Below, one piece after another: positions 27,507 to 36,086 of a stretch of 64,000 nucleotides of DNA. Positions within the stretch are counted from its first letter, which is position 1. The number at the start of each line of letters is the position of its first letter. This stretch comes from JAPPHA01 sp963664045 (GTDB lineage: Bacteria > Pseudomonadota > Alphaproteobacteria > Rhodobacterales > Rhodobacteraceae), in NCBI GenBank assembly GCA_963664045.2, contig CAXXGT010000011.1, positions 1 through 64,000 of the forward strand, read 5' to 3'. Made by a program: the position numbers and the translations under genes. The notes under the pieces were generated by a model. It did not search any database, was not told where the DNA came from, and saw nothing but the letters and a program-made list of their open reading frames with translations.

Positions 27507-28667
27507 TCAGCCCGCCCCCTCAATCCGGCGCCACAACTGGCCTTCAACGTCCGAGCGGCGCAGCGACACGCCCAGCCCCGCACCCTGCGGCAGTGGAAGA
27601 CGGCCCTGGTCCAGCGTCTGCTCGACCGGGTGATCAATCAGCGGGATATAGCCGGGCTCAAGGTGGAATTCGGGGAAGATCTCCAATGAACGGAAATTGG
27701 GGATGGAGGCCGAAAACTGCACGGCGATCACCGAAGCCAGCGTGGTGCCATAGTTATGCGGCGACACGCTGGTGTTGTGAACCTCACCCATCGCGGCGAT
27801 CCGACGGGCCTCGGCCAGGCCGCCTACATTGCAGATGTCGGGTTGCAGAATATCGACCGCCCCAGTGCCCAGCAGGCGATGAAATCCGTATCGCATATAG
27901 ACTCGTTCCCCGGCCGCGCAGGGGATGGGCCGATCAAGGTTGCGCAGAGCATCCGGCGCTCCAGGGTCCATCGGTTCTTCGACAAATCCGACATCAAAAT
28001 GGGCCAGCCGCCGCAGCAGCGGGCGCATCTGATCGGCGTGCAGACCACCGCCAAGATCCAGCAGAATATCGACCCCGGGCCCGACGACGGTGCGCAGTTC
28101 CCTGACCCGGCCCACCGCAAGTTCAAGCAGGCCGGGATCGACCCGCCTCCTTGTGGGGTGGCGGATCACGGTCTCCGGGTCCATCAGCCCCAGCGGATAG
28201 AGCTTGAGTCCACGCGCGCCCGCCTCGACCGCCCGCTGCCCGGCCTTTGCAAAATCCTGCGCGGTTTCGCAGCCCATCCACCATCCATTCGCATAAGTGT
28301 CGATCTTGTCGCGGAACGGCCCACCGAGAAGACTGTAGACCGGCACCCCAAGCGCCTTGCCCTTGATATCCCACAACGCGACCTCTATCGCGCTCATCGC
28401 GGCAGACGTGATCGCGCCGCCGCCCTTGGTCCAGTAGCCGCGCTCATATAGATTGCTCCAGATCAGCTCGACCGGTCCGGGGTTCTGGCCGAGTACGACG
28501 GATTGCACCAACTGCGCGACCATGGCTGCGGTGGCCTCGGTTCCCATTCCGTAAGCGATCCCGGCTTCGCCCAGCCCGCTGATCCCTTGGTCGGTTTCTA
28601 GCTCGAGGATGATGCCTGTTCGGTTTCCCACCGGCACCACGAATATGTTCGCCGCGACTGTTTTCAT
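27507..28667 (-). CDS. Enolase-superfamily (mandelate racemase type) sugar-acid dehydratase
   Basis: The 386-residue protein has a capping domain and a barrel with the superfamily residues: GLKLYPLG in the KxK position, DILLDLGGG (metal Asp), FVEEPMDP (metal Glu), the third acidic ligand in AAGERVYMR, and the His of SPHNYGTTLAS as a likely base. Members dehydrate sugar acids or racemise hydroxy acids. The ATG at 28667 follows GAGGG; upstream frame extension is not needed. Its neighbour is a sugar-type binding protein, which suggests uptake and first step of sugar-acid catabolism. The exact substrate is not predictable by eye. Confidence 0.88.
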   Translation of the reverse strand: MKTVAANIFVVPVGNRTGIILELETDQGISGLGEAGIAYGMGTEATAAMVAQLVQSVVLGQNPGPVELIWSNLYERGYWTKGGGAITSAAMSAIEVALWDIKGKALGVPVYSLLGGPFRDKIDTYANGWWMGCETAQDFAKAGQRAVEAGARGLKLYPLGLMDPETVIRHPTRRRVDPGLLELAVGRVRELRTVVGPGVDILLDLGGGLHADQMRPLLRRLAHFDVGFVEEPMDPGAPDALRNLDRPIPCAAGERVYMRYGFHRLLGTGAVDILQPDICNVGGLAEARRIAAMGEVHNTSVSPHNYGTTLASVIAVQFSASIPNFRSLEIFPEFHLEPGYIPLIDHPVEQTLDQGRLPLPQGAGLGVSLRRSDVEGQLWRRIEGAG

Positions 28668-28757
28668 CTGACCCTCATCCCCGTCCTGTCCGCCCCGCTC
28701 ATGATCCACGGCGGCCAAGCGCTTGGCAAAGCACTATTTGTCCGAATGGCCGTCGCA

Positions 28758-29024
28758 TCAGGAATAGGTCATATGGAAATGCGGAACGTCGCGAAACATT
28801 TCCTGCATACGGCGTTCATCGTCCTCCATCTCGGCGATCAGCCAGTCACGCACGGCCACTACACTGGGGCGGATGGCACGCTGGCCCGAGGTCACGAGGT
28901 GATAGTTGCGGTCGGATTCGATAACCGCGTCGGTCGCCGGCACTAGCGATTCGTCGATGATCAGCCGCGAGACGACCGAGGTCCAGCCTAAGGCTACCGA
29001 GTATACATAACTCTGCATGGCAAC
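28758..29024 (-). pseudogene. LysR-type regulator, C-terminal fragment (GcvA-like)
   Basis: About 88 residues resemble the end of a LysR effector domain: VALGWTSVVSRLIIDESLVP, then YHLVTSGQRAIRP and VRDWLIAEMEDDERRM. The DNA-binding domain and most of the effector domain are gone. The fragment meets a transposase remnant at about 29024-29028, so an IS insertion followed by deletion probably removed the rest. It lies just upstream of the dehydratase gene, which it may once have controlled. Confidence 0.8.
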
Positions 29025-29027
29025 GTT

Positions 29028-29213
29028 CTATCCCCTGGCTCTCAGTGCATGCTTCTGGCCGTCCCGGAACCCGACTTCACGACCGATTTCATGGCCCAGC
29101 GCGGCGCTCGTCAGCCGCGTCTGCCCGTGCCACATGATCTGGTTTCCGGGCTCCGGATCGTGCTTTCGGTCTCGGTAGCCGCCCAGATGCGCAACCAGGC
29201 GCGCGCTGACCAT
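29028..29213 (-). pseudogene. Remnant of an IS4-family transposase C-terminus
   Basis: The 61-residue frame aligns with the C-terminal end of the large transposase encoded next to it: VAHLGGYRDRKHDPEPGNQIMWHGQTRL against VARLGGYLNRKNDGPPGHQLVWEGYARM. It is clearly related but not identical, so it derives from a different element. Its upstream part is missing, cut off where the DruA-Tn5-like IS begins. Confidence 0.82.
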
Positions 29214-31624
29214 TAGTCATTTATTGACTGAACATTGATCTTGTGCAAAGCGCTTGAGGTGCCGTTCTTCACGATCCTTTCCATGGTCTGTGCGCCTGAC
29301 GACATGCGGGCGTAGCCTTCCCAGACGAGCTGGTGGCCCGGCGGGCCGTCGTTCTTCCGGTTCAGGTATCCGCCGAGGCGGGCCACCAGCAGCACCGCCT
29401 CCCCGAGGGAGACGGCGTCCAGTTCGGGCATCTCTCCGGGGTTCGTCTGGCAGGGCAGGCTGAATCCCATGTGGTGGGCATAGTCCAGCAGCATCGCGAT
29501 CTCCGACTTCGCGAACAGGTTTTCGGCCGGCAGCTCCGGCGTGGCCCGCCCGAGCAGCGTCAGCGCCGAGAGGCGCCACGCGATCACCGCGTTCAGCGCG
29601 ACCGCACGCTTGATCCGCTCCGCCGTGCTGTGGGCCGTCTTCTCCACGTCGCACCCGGACTTCAGGATCCTGTGCCAGTCCTCGATGCGCCACCTCAGGG
29701 CGTAGAGGTCGAGAACCTCCACCGCCGCCTTCCGCTCCGCGACGGGAAGGGTCGTCAGCAGCAGCCATTCCACCGCCTCGGCGCCGGAGGGCGGCTCGGG
29801 CTCGCGGACGTGGACGGCCGTCAGCCGCATCGGCTCCGTGCCGAGCCGTCCCCGCGCCGCCCGCGGCACCGGAACCTCGAGCGCCTGCCAGCGCAGTTGC
29901 GCCGTCGCCCTTCGGGCCTCCCGTCCGGCGAAGCCCTTCTGGCCCCGCGCCGCCCGCCGCGCCGAGGCCCTGTCGATCCGGATCTCGTGCTCTCCGTCCG
30001 GCGGCGCGTTGCGCATCCGCGTGAACAGGCTCTCCCCGTCGGGGAAGGCCCGGTCATGTTTGGCCCGGACCAGCAGTTCCGCCCCGCCCTCCGCCTGGCG
30101 CTCGGCGAACAGCGCCGCGATGTCGCCCTCCCGGTCCATCACCGAAACCGTCCGCGTGCCGGGAGCCGCCGCCGCCAGCTCCGAGGCGTCCCGCCATCCC
30201 CGCAGCCAGCGGGCCGATTTCCGTTCCTCCGGCGGCTTGCCCTTGTCCGCCTTGCCGTCCGGGCAGGCGAACTCGATCCGCGCAACCCCGAGCGGCAGCC
30301 CGTCCCCGTTGACCGCGAACGTGCTGTGCATGTGAATCCCCAGCGTGCCGGCCGCACCCTTGGTGCGGGAGATGACGCCGAGGCCGGAGCAGCCCCCGTG
30401 GGTGGCGAAGTTCAGGTCCGTCCCGTCCTGGATCAGCAGCGCCGTCTCCGCCCCGCGCATGCGTTTCAGCGTCCGCTCCCGGTGGGCCGAAAGGATCGCC
30501 TCCGGCGTGAAGCCCCCCTCCTCGGGGCGCTCGATCATCCTGTAGTATCCCGTCACCGCCGCCTGGTCGCCGCAGGCGGCGGAGAAGAAGGTCTTCGAGG
30601 GGGCCATCGACTGTATCCTCACGCTCTTCACCATCCGCTTGACCAGCGCCCCGCCGAGCGCGGCCGCACCGAACTCATTCTCCGCCCAGACGTCCATGTC
30701 AAGCCCGTCGCCGGGGCCGAGAACCGACCGCGGACGGGGCGGCGGTGTGCAGCCTCTCCCGGGGGCGCCGAGTTCGACGCGCCAGTTCCGGCAGAGCGGG
30801 CGCATCCATATCCCCTTGCGCTCCACCCTCTGGCCGGAAGCCGCGCGGCGCCCGCGCCCCGAGCTCTCCCCGACCCATGTCCAGCCCGCCGCCGCCAGGC
30901 TCGCGCCGCCGAATTCCGGCCCGGTGAAGGTCTCGCAGAGTCCCGGCGAGATCCCGTAGCGGTCGTGGAAATCCCCCGCAAGGCGGCGGAGGCAGAGGCC
31001 CAGCGCCTTCGAGGCCAGGTTCCGGCAGCGCACGTCGCGCCGGATCAGGAACCGCGACATCCCGACCACGTGGCGCAAGCCGGCCTTGCGCTCCTCGGCC
31101 GTCCACCCGATCCAGCTGTCACGGGGCCCCAGGGCGTTGCAGGGACTGGCGAAGACGAAGCCGCCGAGCCAGCCGTGGTCCGAACCGACCAGGTAGCGCA
31201 GCTGCCGGCCGCCGTGCTGGACCGCGCCCTGCGGATGCTCGTCACGCAGAAGCGTCGACAGGATGCGTCGCTCATCCCCGTCCTCGACCGGCTTCAGATG
31301 GAGACCGACGATCTCGCCGGCCCACTCCGGAACCCCGGTCGCCGCAGCGACCGGCCCGTCCAGGACCCGCGGGCTCCGCGCAACCCCGACGCCGCGTCCC
31401 GGCGGCGGCAGGCGGATGCGGCCCGCATCCTCGAGCTCGCGCAGCGCCGTCAGGCAGCTGGACACGCGCAGCTCTCCCAGGACGTCGACGAAGCCGAACA
31501 CCTCGCAAACCTCCCGGGCCATCTCCGAGCGCCCGGAAAAACTCTCCGCAGACGGCAAGGCCGACAGCAGCTCCCGGCCACGGTCGGAAAAAAGAGTGCT
31601 TCGGATCGGGTGATTCGCCGTCAT
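29213..31624 (-). CDS. Tn5-like IS4-family transposase with N-terminal DruA-like (DUF4338) domain
   Basis: The 803-residue protein has a DUF4338/DruA-like region in roughly residues 90-290 (GPRDSWIGWTAEERKAGLRH, SRFLIRRDVRCRNLASKAL, RRLAGDFHDRYG, ETFTGPEF with AAGWTWVGESSGRG). A Tn5-type transposase follows: WAENEFGAAALGG, QAAVTGYYRMIERPE, LLIQDGTDLNFATH with the first Asp, VMDREGDIAALF with the second, and YALRWRIEDWHRILK with the Y-R-E-K signature. The C-terminal part resembles the Tn5 dimerisation region. The ATG at 31624 is chosen because the upstream extension lacks family similarity and runs past the IS end. The stop codon lies just outside the estimated left inverted end, so it may be supplied by flanking DNA. 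Confidence 0.88.
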   Translation of the reverse strand: MTANHPIRSTLFSDRGRELLSALPSAESFSGRSEMAREVCEVFGFVDVLGELRVSSCLTALRELEDAGRIRLPPPGRGVGVARSPRVLDGPVAAATGVPEWAGEIVGLHLKPVEDGDERRILSTLLRDEHPQGAVQHGGRQLRYLVGSDHGWLGGFVFASPCNALGPRDSWIGWTAEERKAGLRHVVGMSRFLIRRDVRCRNLASKALGLCLRRLAGDFHDRYGISPGLCETFTGPEFGGASLAAAGWTWVGESSGRGRRAASGQRVERKGIWMRPLCRNWRVELGAPGRGCTPPPRPRSVLGPGDGLDMDVWAENEFGAAALGGALVKRMVKSVRIQSMAPSKTFFSAACGDQAAVTGYYRMIERPEEGGFTPEAILSAHRERTLKRMRGAETALLIQDGTDLNFATHGGCSGLGVISRTKGAAGTLGIHMHSTFAVNGDGLPLGVARIEFACPDGKADKGKPPEERKSARWLRGWRDASELAAAAPGTRTVSVMDREGDIAALFAERQAEGGAELLVRAKHDRAFPDGESLFTRMRNAPPDGEHEIRIDRASARRAARGQKGFAGREARRATAQLRWQALEVPVPRAARGRLGTEPMRLTAVHVREPEPPSGAEAVEWLLLTTLPVAERKAAVEVLDLYALRWRIEDWHRILKSGCDVEKTAHSTAERIKRAVALNAVIAWRLSALTLLGRATPELPAENLFAKSEIAMLLDYAHHMGFSLPCQTNPGEMPELDAVSLGEAVLLVARLGGYLNRKNDGPPGHQLVWEGYARMSSGAQTMERIVKNGTSSALHKINVQSIND

Positions 31625-31677
31625 GACGCAACAATAACCGCCAGGATGGCAAATTACTAGTGTTGAATCGATCAATG
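29218..31677 (-). mobile_element. IS4-family (Tn5/IS50-like) insertion sequence with DruA-like domain
   Basis: Boundaries are estimated from imperfect terminal inverted repeats. The left end CATTTATTGACTGAACATT (from 29218) pairs without gaps with the right end read inward, CATTGATCGATTCAACACT (ending at 31677), matching at most positions. There is no matching target duplication: the left flank is a transposase remnant and the right flank is an ABC ATPase gene. This suggests the original flanks were lost by deletion or recombination. The ends differ from those of the 2447-bp IS in this window. Confidence 0.7.
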
Positions 31678-32094
31678 GGCAGGGCGCCCGATCCCGATGC
31701 GCTGCTGCTGGACGAACCGCTGAGCGCACTGGATCTTAGCCTGCGGAGGCAGATGAAGCAGGAACTAAAGAGCATCCAGCGGTCGACCGGCAATGCCTTT
31801 GTCTTTGTTACCCATGATCAGGAAGAGGCGATGTCGATGTCTGATCAGATCGCTGTGATGAATGCGGGCCGTATCGAACAGATCGGCCCGCCGGAGAAGA
31901 TCTACCTGCGCATCGAAGGGCAACTGAGCGACCGGATGTATCTGGGCAACCGCACGCATCTGTCGCTGCGGCTGGCAAATGACGAGGTGATCCAGATTGA
32001 AACCCGCGGCAAATCCGCACCCGACGCTGAGATCACGGGCCATTGTGCCCCGTCCGGCGCGGTGGTACTCGCCGAGACCTCTGACATCCCATGA
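31678..32094 (+). pseudogene. ABC transporter ATPase, C-terminal fragment (PotA/CUT1 type)
   Basis: The fragment begins at about the Walker B region (ALLLDEPLSALDLSLRRQMK), continues through the switch His (FVTHDQEEAMSMSDQ) and ends in a short TOBE-like region. Walker A, the Q-loop and the LSGGQ signature are missing, so it cannot bind ATP normally. Its 5' part was removed at the border of the DruA-Tn5-like IS. It may be the ATPase of the transporter whose binding protein survives at 26093-27349. The stop is 14 bases before the next gene. Confidence 0.85.
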
Positions 32095-32108
32095 ACGGAG
32101 ACGCCACA

Positions 32109-33082
32109 TGGAAGAAATCGACGCCGACCGCGTGCATGAGCTGACCGACTTTGCGGGCCTGATCGCCGCGTTTGAAACCGCCCATCGCCACGGCATGCCG
32201 GAAAAGAACGACCGAACGATCTATGAGGTGCCAAATACCGACGGTGCCGCCGACGCGCTGATCATTCTGCCCGCGTGGCAGCCACAAGAAGGGATACTGG
32301 TCAAGCTCGTCACGTCGTTCCCCAACAACAAGGCGCGGCATGGCACGCCCACAGTGAACTCAACCTACATGTTCGTGGATGGAAAAACCGGTATCCCGCA
32401 AGCCGCCATCGAGGGCGAGGCGATGATCTTCAAGAAAACGTCCTGCGACAGCGCGCTTGGCTCCAAGCTGCTCTCTCGCGAGGATGCGGAGGAGTTTCTG
32501 ATCATCGGCGCAGGTGGGCTGGCGCCATATCTGGTCAAGGCGCATCTGACGGTGCGCCCTAACCTTAAACGGCTGAGGGTCTGGAACCGCACCCGCGCCA
32601 ATGCCGAAGCGATGTCTGAGAAGCTGGCGACGGAGGGGATCGAGATCGCGGTGATGGACGATCTGGACGCAGCCGTGGCCGAGGCCGACATCATCACCAG
32701 CGCCACAATGGCGCCCACCCCGCACCTTAAGGGCGCGCTTCTTAGACCCGGGGCGCATGTTGATCTGATCGGGTCCTTCGCGCCGCAGATGCGCGAGGCC
32801 GATGACGATGTTCTGCGCCGCGCGACAATCTTTGTCGATCACCGTCAGACCACCGAAAGGTCAGGCGAGTTTCTGGGCCCGCTCGAACGCGGCGTTATCA
32901 CGATGGATGATGTGAAGGCCGACTATTTCGAACTGGTGCAGGGCAGGCATTCGGGGCGCCAATCGGCGGATGAGATCACGATGCTCAAGAACGGCGGGGG
33001 CAGTCACATGGATTACTACGCCGCGAAGTATCTGATGGATCGCCACCTTGGGCGGACGTTTTCCACCTCCTGCTCCAGTTAA
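32109..33082 (+). CDS. Ornithine cyclodeaminase / mu-crystallin family protein
   Basis: The 324-residue protein has the family N-terminal substrate domain (GILVKLVTSFPNNKARHGTP with the catalytic-region Lys and Arg), a Rossmann NAD-binding motif (LIIGAGGLAPYLVKAHL), and DLIGSFAPQMREADDDVL carrying the conserved acidic residue. Members deaminate and cyclise ornithine or lysine, or reduce cyclic imines and ketimines. The ATG at 32109 is preceded by GGAGACG. It is intact but lies between a broken ATPase and a broken LysR gene, so its control is probably lost or changed. Confidence 0.87.
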
Positions 33083-33106
33083 CGCCGCCCCGAGGAAGGC
33101 TCTGAA

Positions 33107-33639
33107 ATGCACCTGCCGCGCCGTTCGATCCCTCAAATCTCGGACTGATCGCCTTCGAGGCGACGGCCCGGCATCTGAGTTTTTCGCGCGCTGCGGAGGA
33201 GTTGTCGCTGTCGCAAGGGGCAGTGACAAAGCGGGTGCGCAAGCTGGAGGATCAGCTGAACGTTGTCCTGATGTCGCGCGGGGGCCATCAGGCACAGCTG
33301 ACCCGTTTTTGGCGCATTTTCCTGCCGCAGGTTCAAATTATCCTGGCTCAGATCGACCGCACCACACGTGATCTGCTCGCTGAGGCCAGCCAACACCGCA
33401 CCGTTACCGTCAAGGCCGATGCGGCGCTTACCCTAGGCTGGCTTCTTCCGGTGCTGGAAGAGTTTCGGCGGCATTGCCCCGAAGTAGAGATCAACCTTCA
33501 AACCGCCGAGCCCGAAACCCCATCGCTGGTAGAGGTGGACATCCATGTCCGCGAAGCCCAGCCAGAGACCGCGCATACCGGAGAAACGCTGCTGTTTCAC
33601 AGCTCCTTGGTTGCGGTGGTCAGCAAGCAGGTCGCGGCC
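33107..33639 (+). pseudogene. LysR-type regulator, 5' part, split by IS copy B
   Basis: The frame encodes a LysR helix-turn-helix (LIAFEATARHLSFSRAAEEL, then SLSQGAVTKRVRKLEDQL) and the first half of the effector domain up to VVSKQVAA. The only suitable ATG (33107) is out of frame with it, pointing to a one-base indel near the start. IS copy B is inserted after 33639. Joining 33639 to 36097 restores the frame into the 3' part. The gene follows the cyclodeaminase-like gene by 25 bases in the same direction. Confidence 0.85.
33630..33639 (+). repeat. Probable target site duplication, left copy (IS copy B)
   Basis: GGTCGCGGCC precedes the IS and resembles GGCCGCCGCC at 36087-36096, with eight of ten matches. 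Removing one copy with the element rejoins the LysR frame, so this is probably a 10-bp duplication that has since mutated. Confidence 0.6.
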
Positions 33640-36086
33640 CAATGGCATTGACTTAAGGAATTGGCGTTGTTGACTTAACGGGACGTGGAAAGTCCTGCAC
33701 CGGGAAGCCGGTCTTTCGGGTGGAAGTGGCTCAGGTTGTGGCGGAGGACTTTCCCTTTCGTGTCCATTTCCTTGCCGGCTTGAGCGACATCCTCGGGTAG
33801 CTGCGGCCGGGCCGTTCCCGCTGCCAGAATGCGGCGATGTCGTCGACGATCCGCGCGACGGTTTCGGCGACGGCCTCGGCCTGGACGAGCGCGAGGGCCT
33901 CGAAGTTGCGGAAGACGGCGGCGACGGCGTGCTTGAAGTTCACCCTTTTCGGCGACCTGTGGTCCTGCGCGGCGTTGATCTCCGCGTCGATGACGTTGGT
34001 CATGAGGCGTGTGGCGGTGACCATGACGAAGTTGGCGTAGAGTTCCTGGAGGACGCCGCGCTCGCTTTCGGAGCGGAAGGACTCGACGGCCAGGAACCAC
34101 TTCGCGGTTTTGTAATGCTCCTCGATGCGCCAGCGCGCCTGGTAGATGCCGGCCAGGTCCTCGACGGTGAAGCCGTCGTCTTCCATGAGGGTTGTGCCGA
34201 GGGCGAAGACGGTGTCGCCGGCGGCGTAGCGGACCAGCCTCAGCTTCAGCGGCCCGAACGCGGCGCCGGGGTGGCGGGCCTTCAGCCGGGCCAGCGCCCT
34301 GGCGTCGGGCCGGACCTCGACCAGCGTCTCCTGCAGCGGACCCGCGAGGAAGGCGACGGTTGCCGCGTTCGCGTTCGCCTTGAGCCGGAACACGGCGTCC
34401 TGGCCTCGGCTGACGTGGGCGAGAAGCATCTCGTAGGAGAAGTAGCCCCGGTCGTAGACGACCACGTCCCCGGCGGACAGGGTCCTGAGATGCGCGACGG
34501 CGGCGCGCCGCTCGTTGGTGTCGGCGTGCAGGTCGAAGTCGGACGGCAGCCTCGGCATCAGCTCGTAGAGGCAGCTGACCAGCCCCTGCGGATAGTGCGC
34601 ATGGTCGCCCGGCGTCCTGTATCCGGCATCCGCCAGCGGCCGCGGCAGGTTGAGCTTGGCGCCGTCGACGCCGAAGACCCGCCGTCCCTTCCAGAGCGGG
34701 CGGTCCGGAGCCCGGGCGAGGATCTCCCGGTGGAGGTCCCTGAAGGCCTGCGGATCGACCTTGGCCCGCGCCCGGGACATCGCCGACGGCGTCACCGGAC
34801 TTTCCTGCGGCAGCGCCATCCCCAGGCTGCGCGCGTTCTCCCAGATCTCGGCGAGGGCCTCGCCGTAGCTGCGCCCCGTCCCGAACACCAGGCGCAGGAC
34901 GAAGAGGATGACCAGGAAGGTGCCGATCAGGCGCCGGCGCACCCGCCACTCACGGTCGTGGCGTTCGGCCGTCTCGGCGGCGGCGGCGGCAACCGCGCTC
35001 CACATCCCGGCGACCGTCCGCGCGCTTTCGGGGGCACGGGTCGGCCTGCGTTCCGCCTCCTTCCGCGCGCCGCAAAGCGCGGCACGGGCGTCCGGCTCCA
35101 GTTCGAGCACGTACACGTCCTTGGGCGCACGGGAGGCCGTGGCGCCGATCTCCGTCCATCCCGCCGCGCGGTAGCAGCTGCCCTCCTGCTCCCGAGGGTC
35201 GACGAAGGTCTCCGCCAGAAGCGGGCGCACGCCCCAGCGCCGGTGCCAGTCGTCGGCAACCCGGCGGGCCGCCAGCGACAGGGAGCGGGAAGCCAGATTC
35301 CCGACACGGACCCATGGAAACACCAGGAACCGGCTGTGCCGCAGAACCCGCTGGAGGCCGGCCTCGCGCTGGCGCTCCGTCCATCCGATCCATGCGTCGC
35401 GGACCGGAAGCGACCCGGAGTTCTCGAACATCAGGCAGCCCAGGCGGCGGCCGCTGCCGTCACGGACGAAATACGCGAGGTGGCAGCCGATCGGCGACCT
35501 GTAGCCGCGCGGATGGTAGCGGTCCACAAGCTCGGTCCATTCGCCCAGCTCCCGACCGCCGGCAGCGACCTCCAGCGTGACCGGCTCCAGGTCCCGGAGC
35601 GGCGCATCGACCGGCTCCCCGGGTTCGCCGGCTTCGGTGCGGGCGGGAGGCCCGCGCCGACCGCCCGTCGCGCGCCTTTCCGGCAAGGTCAGGATGCCCA
35701 GCGACTCCAGCCGCTCCAGCACCCGCAGGCAGAACTGCTCCCTGTAGCTTCCGGATGGCGTGTGCCAGTCGAAGTTCTCGCACAGCGTGCGGGCCAGCTC
35801 CCGCCGGCTGTCGTTCGGGAACAGCGCGACCGTCTCCTGCATGACCGCGATCTGCCTGCGGGTCAGGCGCTTGCCCAGGAAGGTGGTGGTCTCCAGGTTC
35901 TCGATGCGCGGATCCATCGTGGCCTCCCTCGGGACGGACTGATTCGACGCTACCATGAACCAGTCCGGTCCATGAGTCAAGCCCGAACGAAAGATCCCGG
36001 CGTGCGCAAGAAAACGCTTCAGGACATGGCCGTTGGCCGGTTGCAGAAATCAGGAAAATCTGTTCCGACCAAACTCAATGCCATTG
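33640..36086 (-). mobile_element. IS4-family insertion sequence, copy B (2447 bp)
   Basis: This element has the same length, gene content and inverted ends (CAATGGCATTG at 33640-33650 and CAATGCCATTG at 36076-36086) as copy A. Nucleotide differences are scattered and few. It splits a LysR-type gene. The imperfect target duplication and the protein differences show that the two copies were not made in the last few generations. Confidence 0.95.
33731..35917 (-). CDS. IS4-family transposase with N-terminal DruA-like (DUF4338) domain, copy B
   Basis: This 728-residue protein is nearly identical to the copy A product. Visible differences include VDPREQ for VDPQEQ, VLELEP for VLALEP, RRPTRAP for RRPARAP, LIGTFL for LIGAFL, SLGMAL for SLGVAL and QAEAVAE for QAETVAE. 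The DruA-like region, the DDE motifs (FGVDGAK, YDRGYFSYE) and YQARWRIEEHYKTAK are unchanged, so both copies may be functional. The start at 35917 uses the same GGGAGG ribosome binding site. Confidence 0.9.
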   Translation of the reverse strand: MDPRIENLETTTFLGKRLTRRQIAVMQETVALFPNDSRRELARTLCENFDWHTPSGSYREQFCLRVLERLESLGILTLPERRATGGRRGPPARTEAGEPGEPVDAPLRDLEPVTLEVAAGGRELGEWTELVDRYHPRGYRSPIGCHLAYFVRDGSGRRLGCLMFENSGSLPVRDAWIGWTERQREAGLQRVLRHSRFLVFPWVRVGNLASRSLSLAARRVADDWHRRWGVRPLLAETFVDPREQEGSCYRAAGWTEIGATASRAPKDVYVLELEPDARAALCGARKEAERRPTRAPESARTVAGMWSAVAAAAAETAERHDREWRVRRRLIGTFLVILFVLRLVFGTGRSYGEALAEIWENARSLGMALPQESPVTPSAMSRARAKVDPQAFRDLHREILARAPDRPLWKGRRVFGVDGAKLNLPRPLADAGYRTPGDHAHYPQGLVSCLYELMPRLPSDFDLHADTNERRAAVAHLRTLSAGDVVVYDRGYFSYEMLLAHVSRGQDAVFRLKANANAATVAFLAGPLQETLVEVRPDARALARLKARHPGAAFGPLKLRLVRYAAGDTVFALGTTLMEDDGFTVEDLAGIYQARWRIEEHYKTAKWFLAVESFRSESERGVLQELYANFVMVTATRLMTNVIDAEINAAQDHRSPKRVNFKHAVAAVFRNFEALALVQAEAVAETVARIVDDIAAFWQRERPGRSYPRMSLKPARKWTRKGKSSATT

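Noticed and set aside
29333..31660. 775-codon open frame opposite the Tn5-like transposase
   Set aside because: Antisense shadow of a gene with clear DDE and DruA-like motifs; composition is Arg/Pro/Gly-rich as expected for a shadow.
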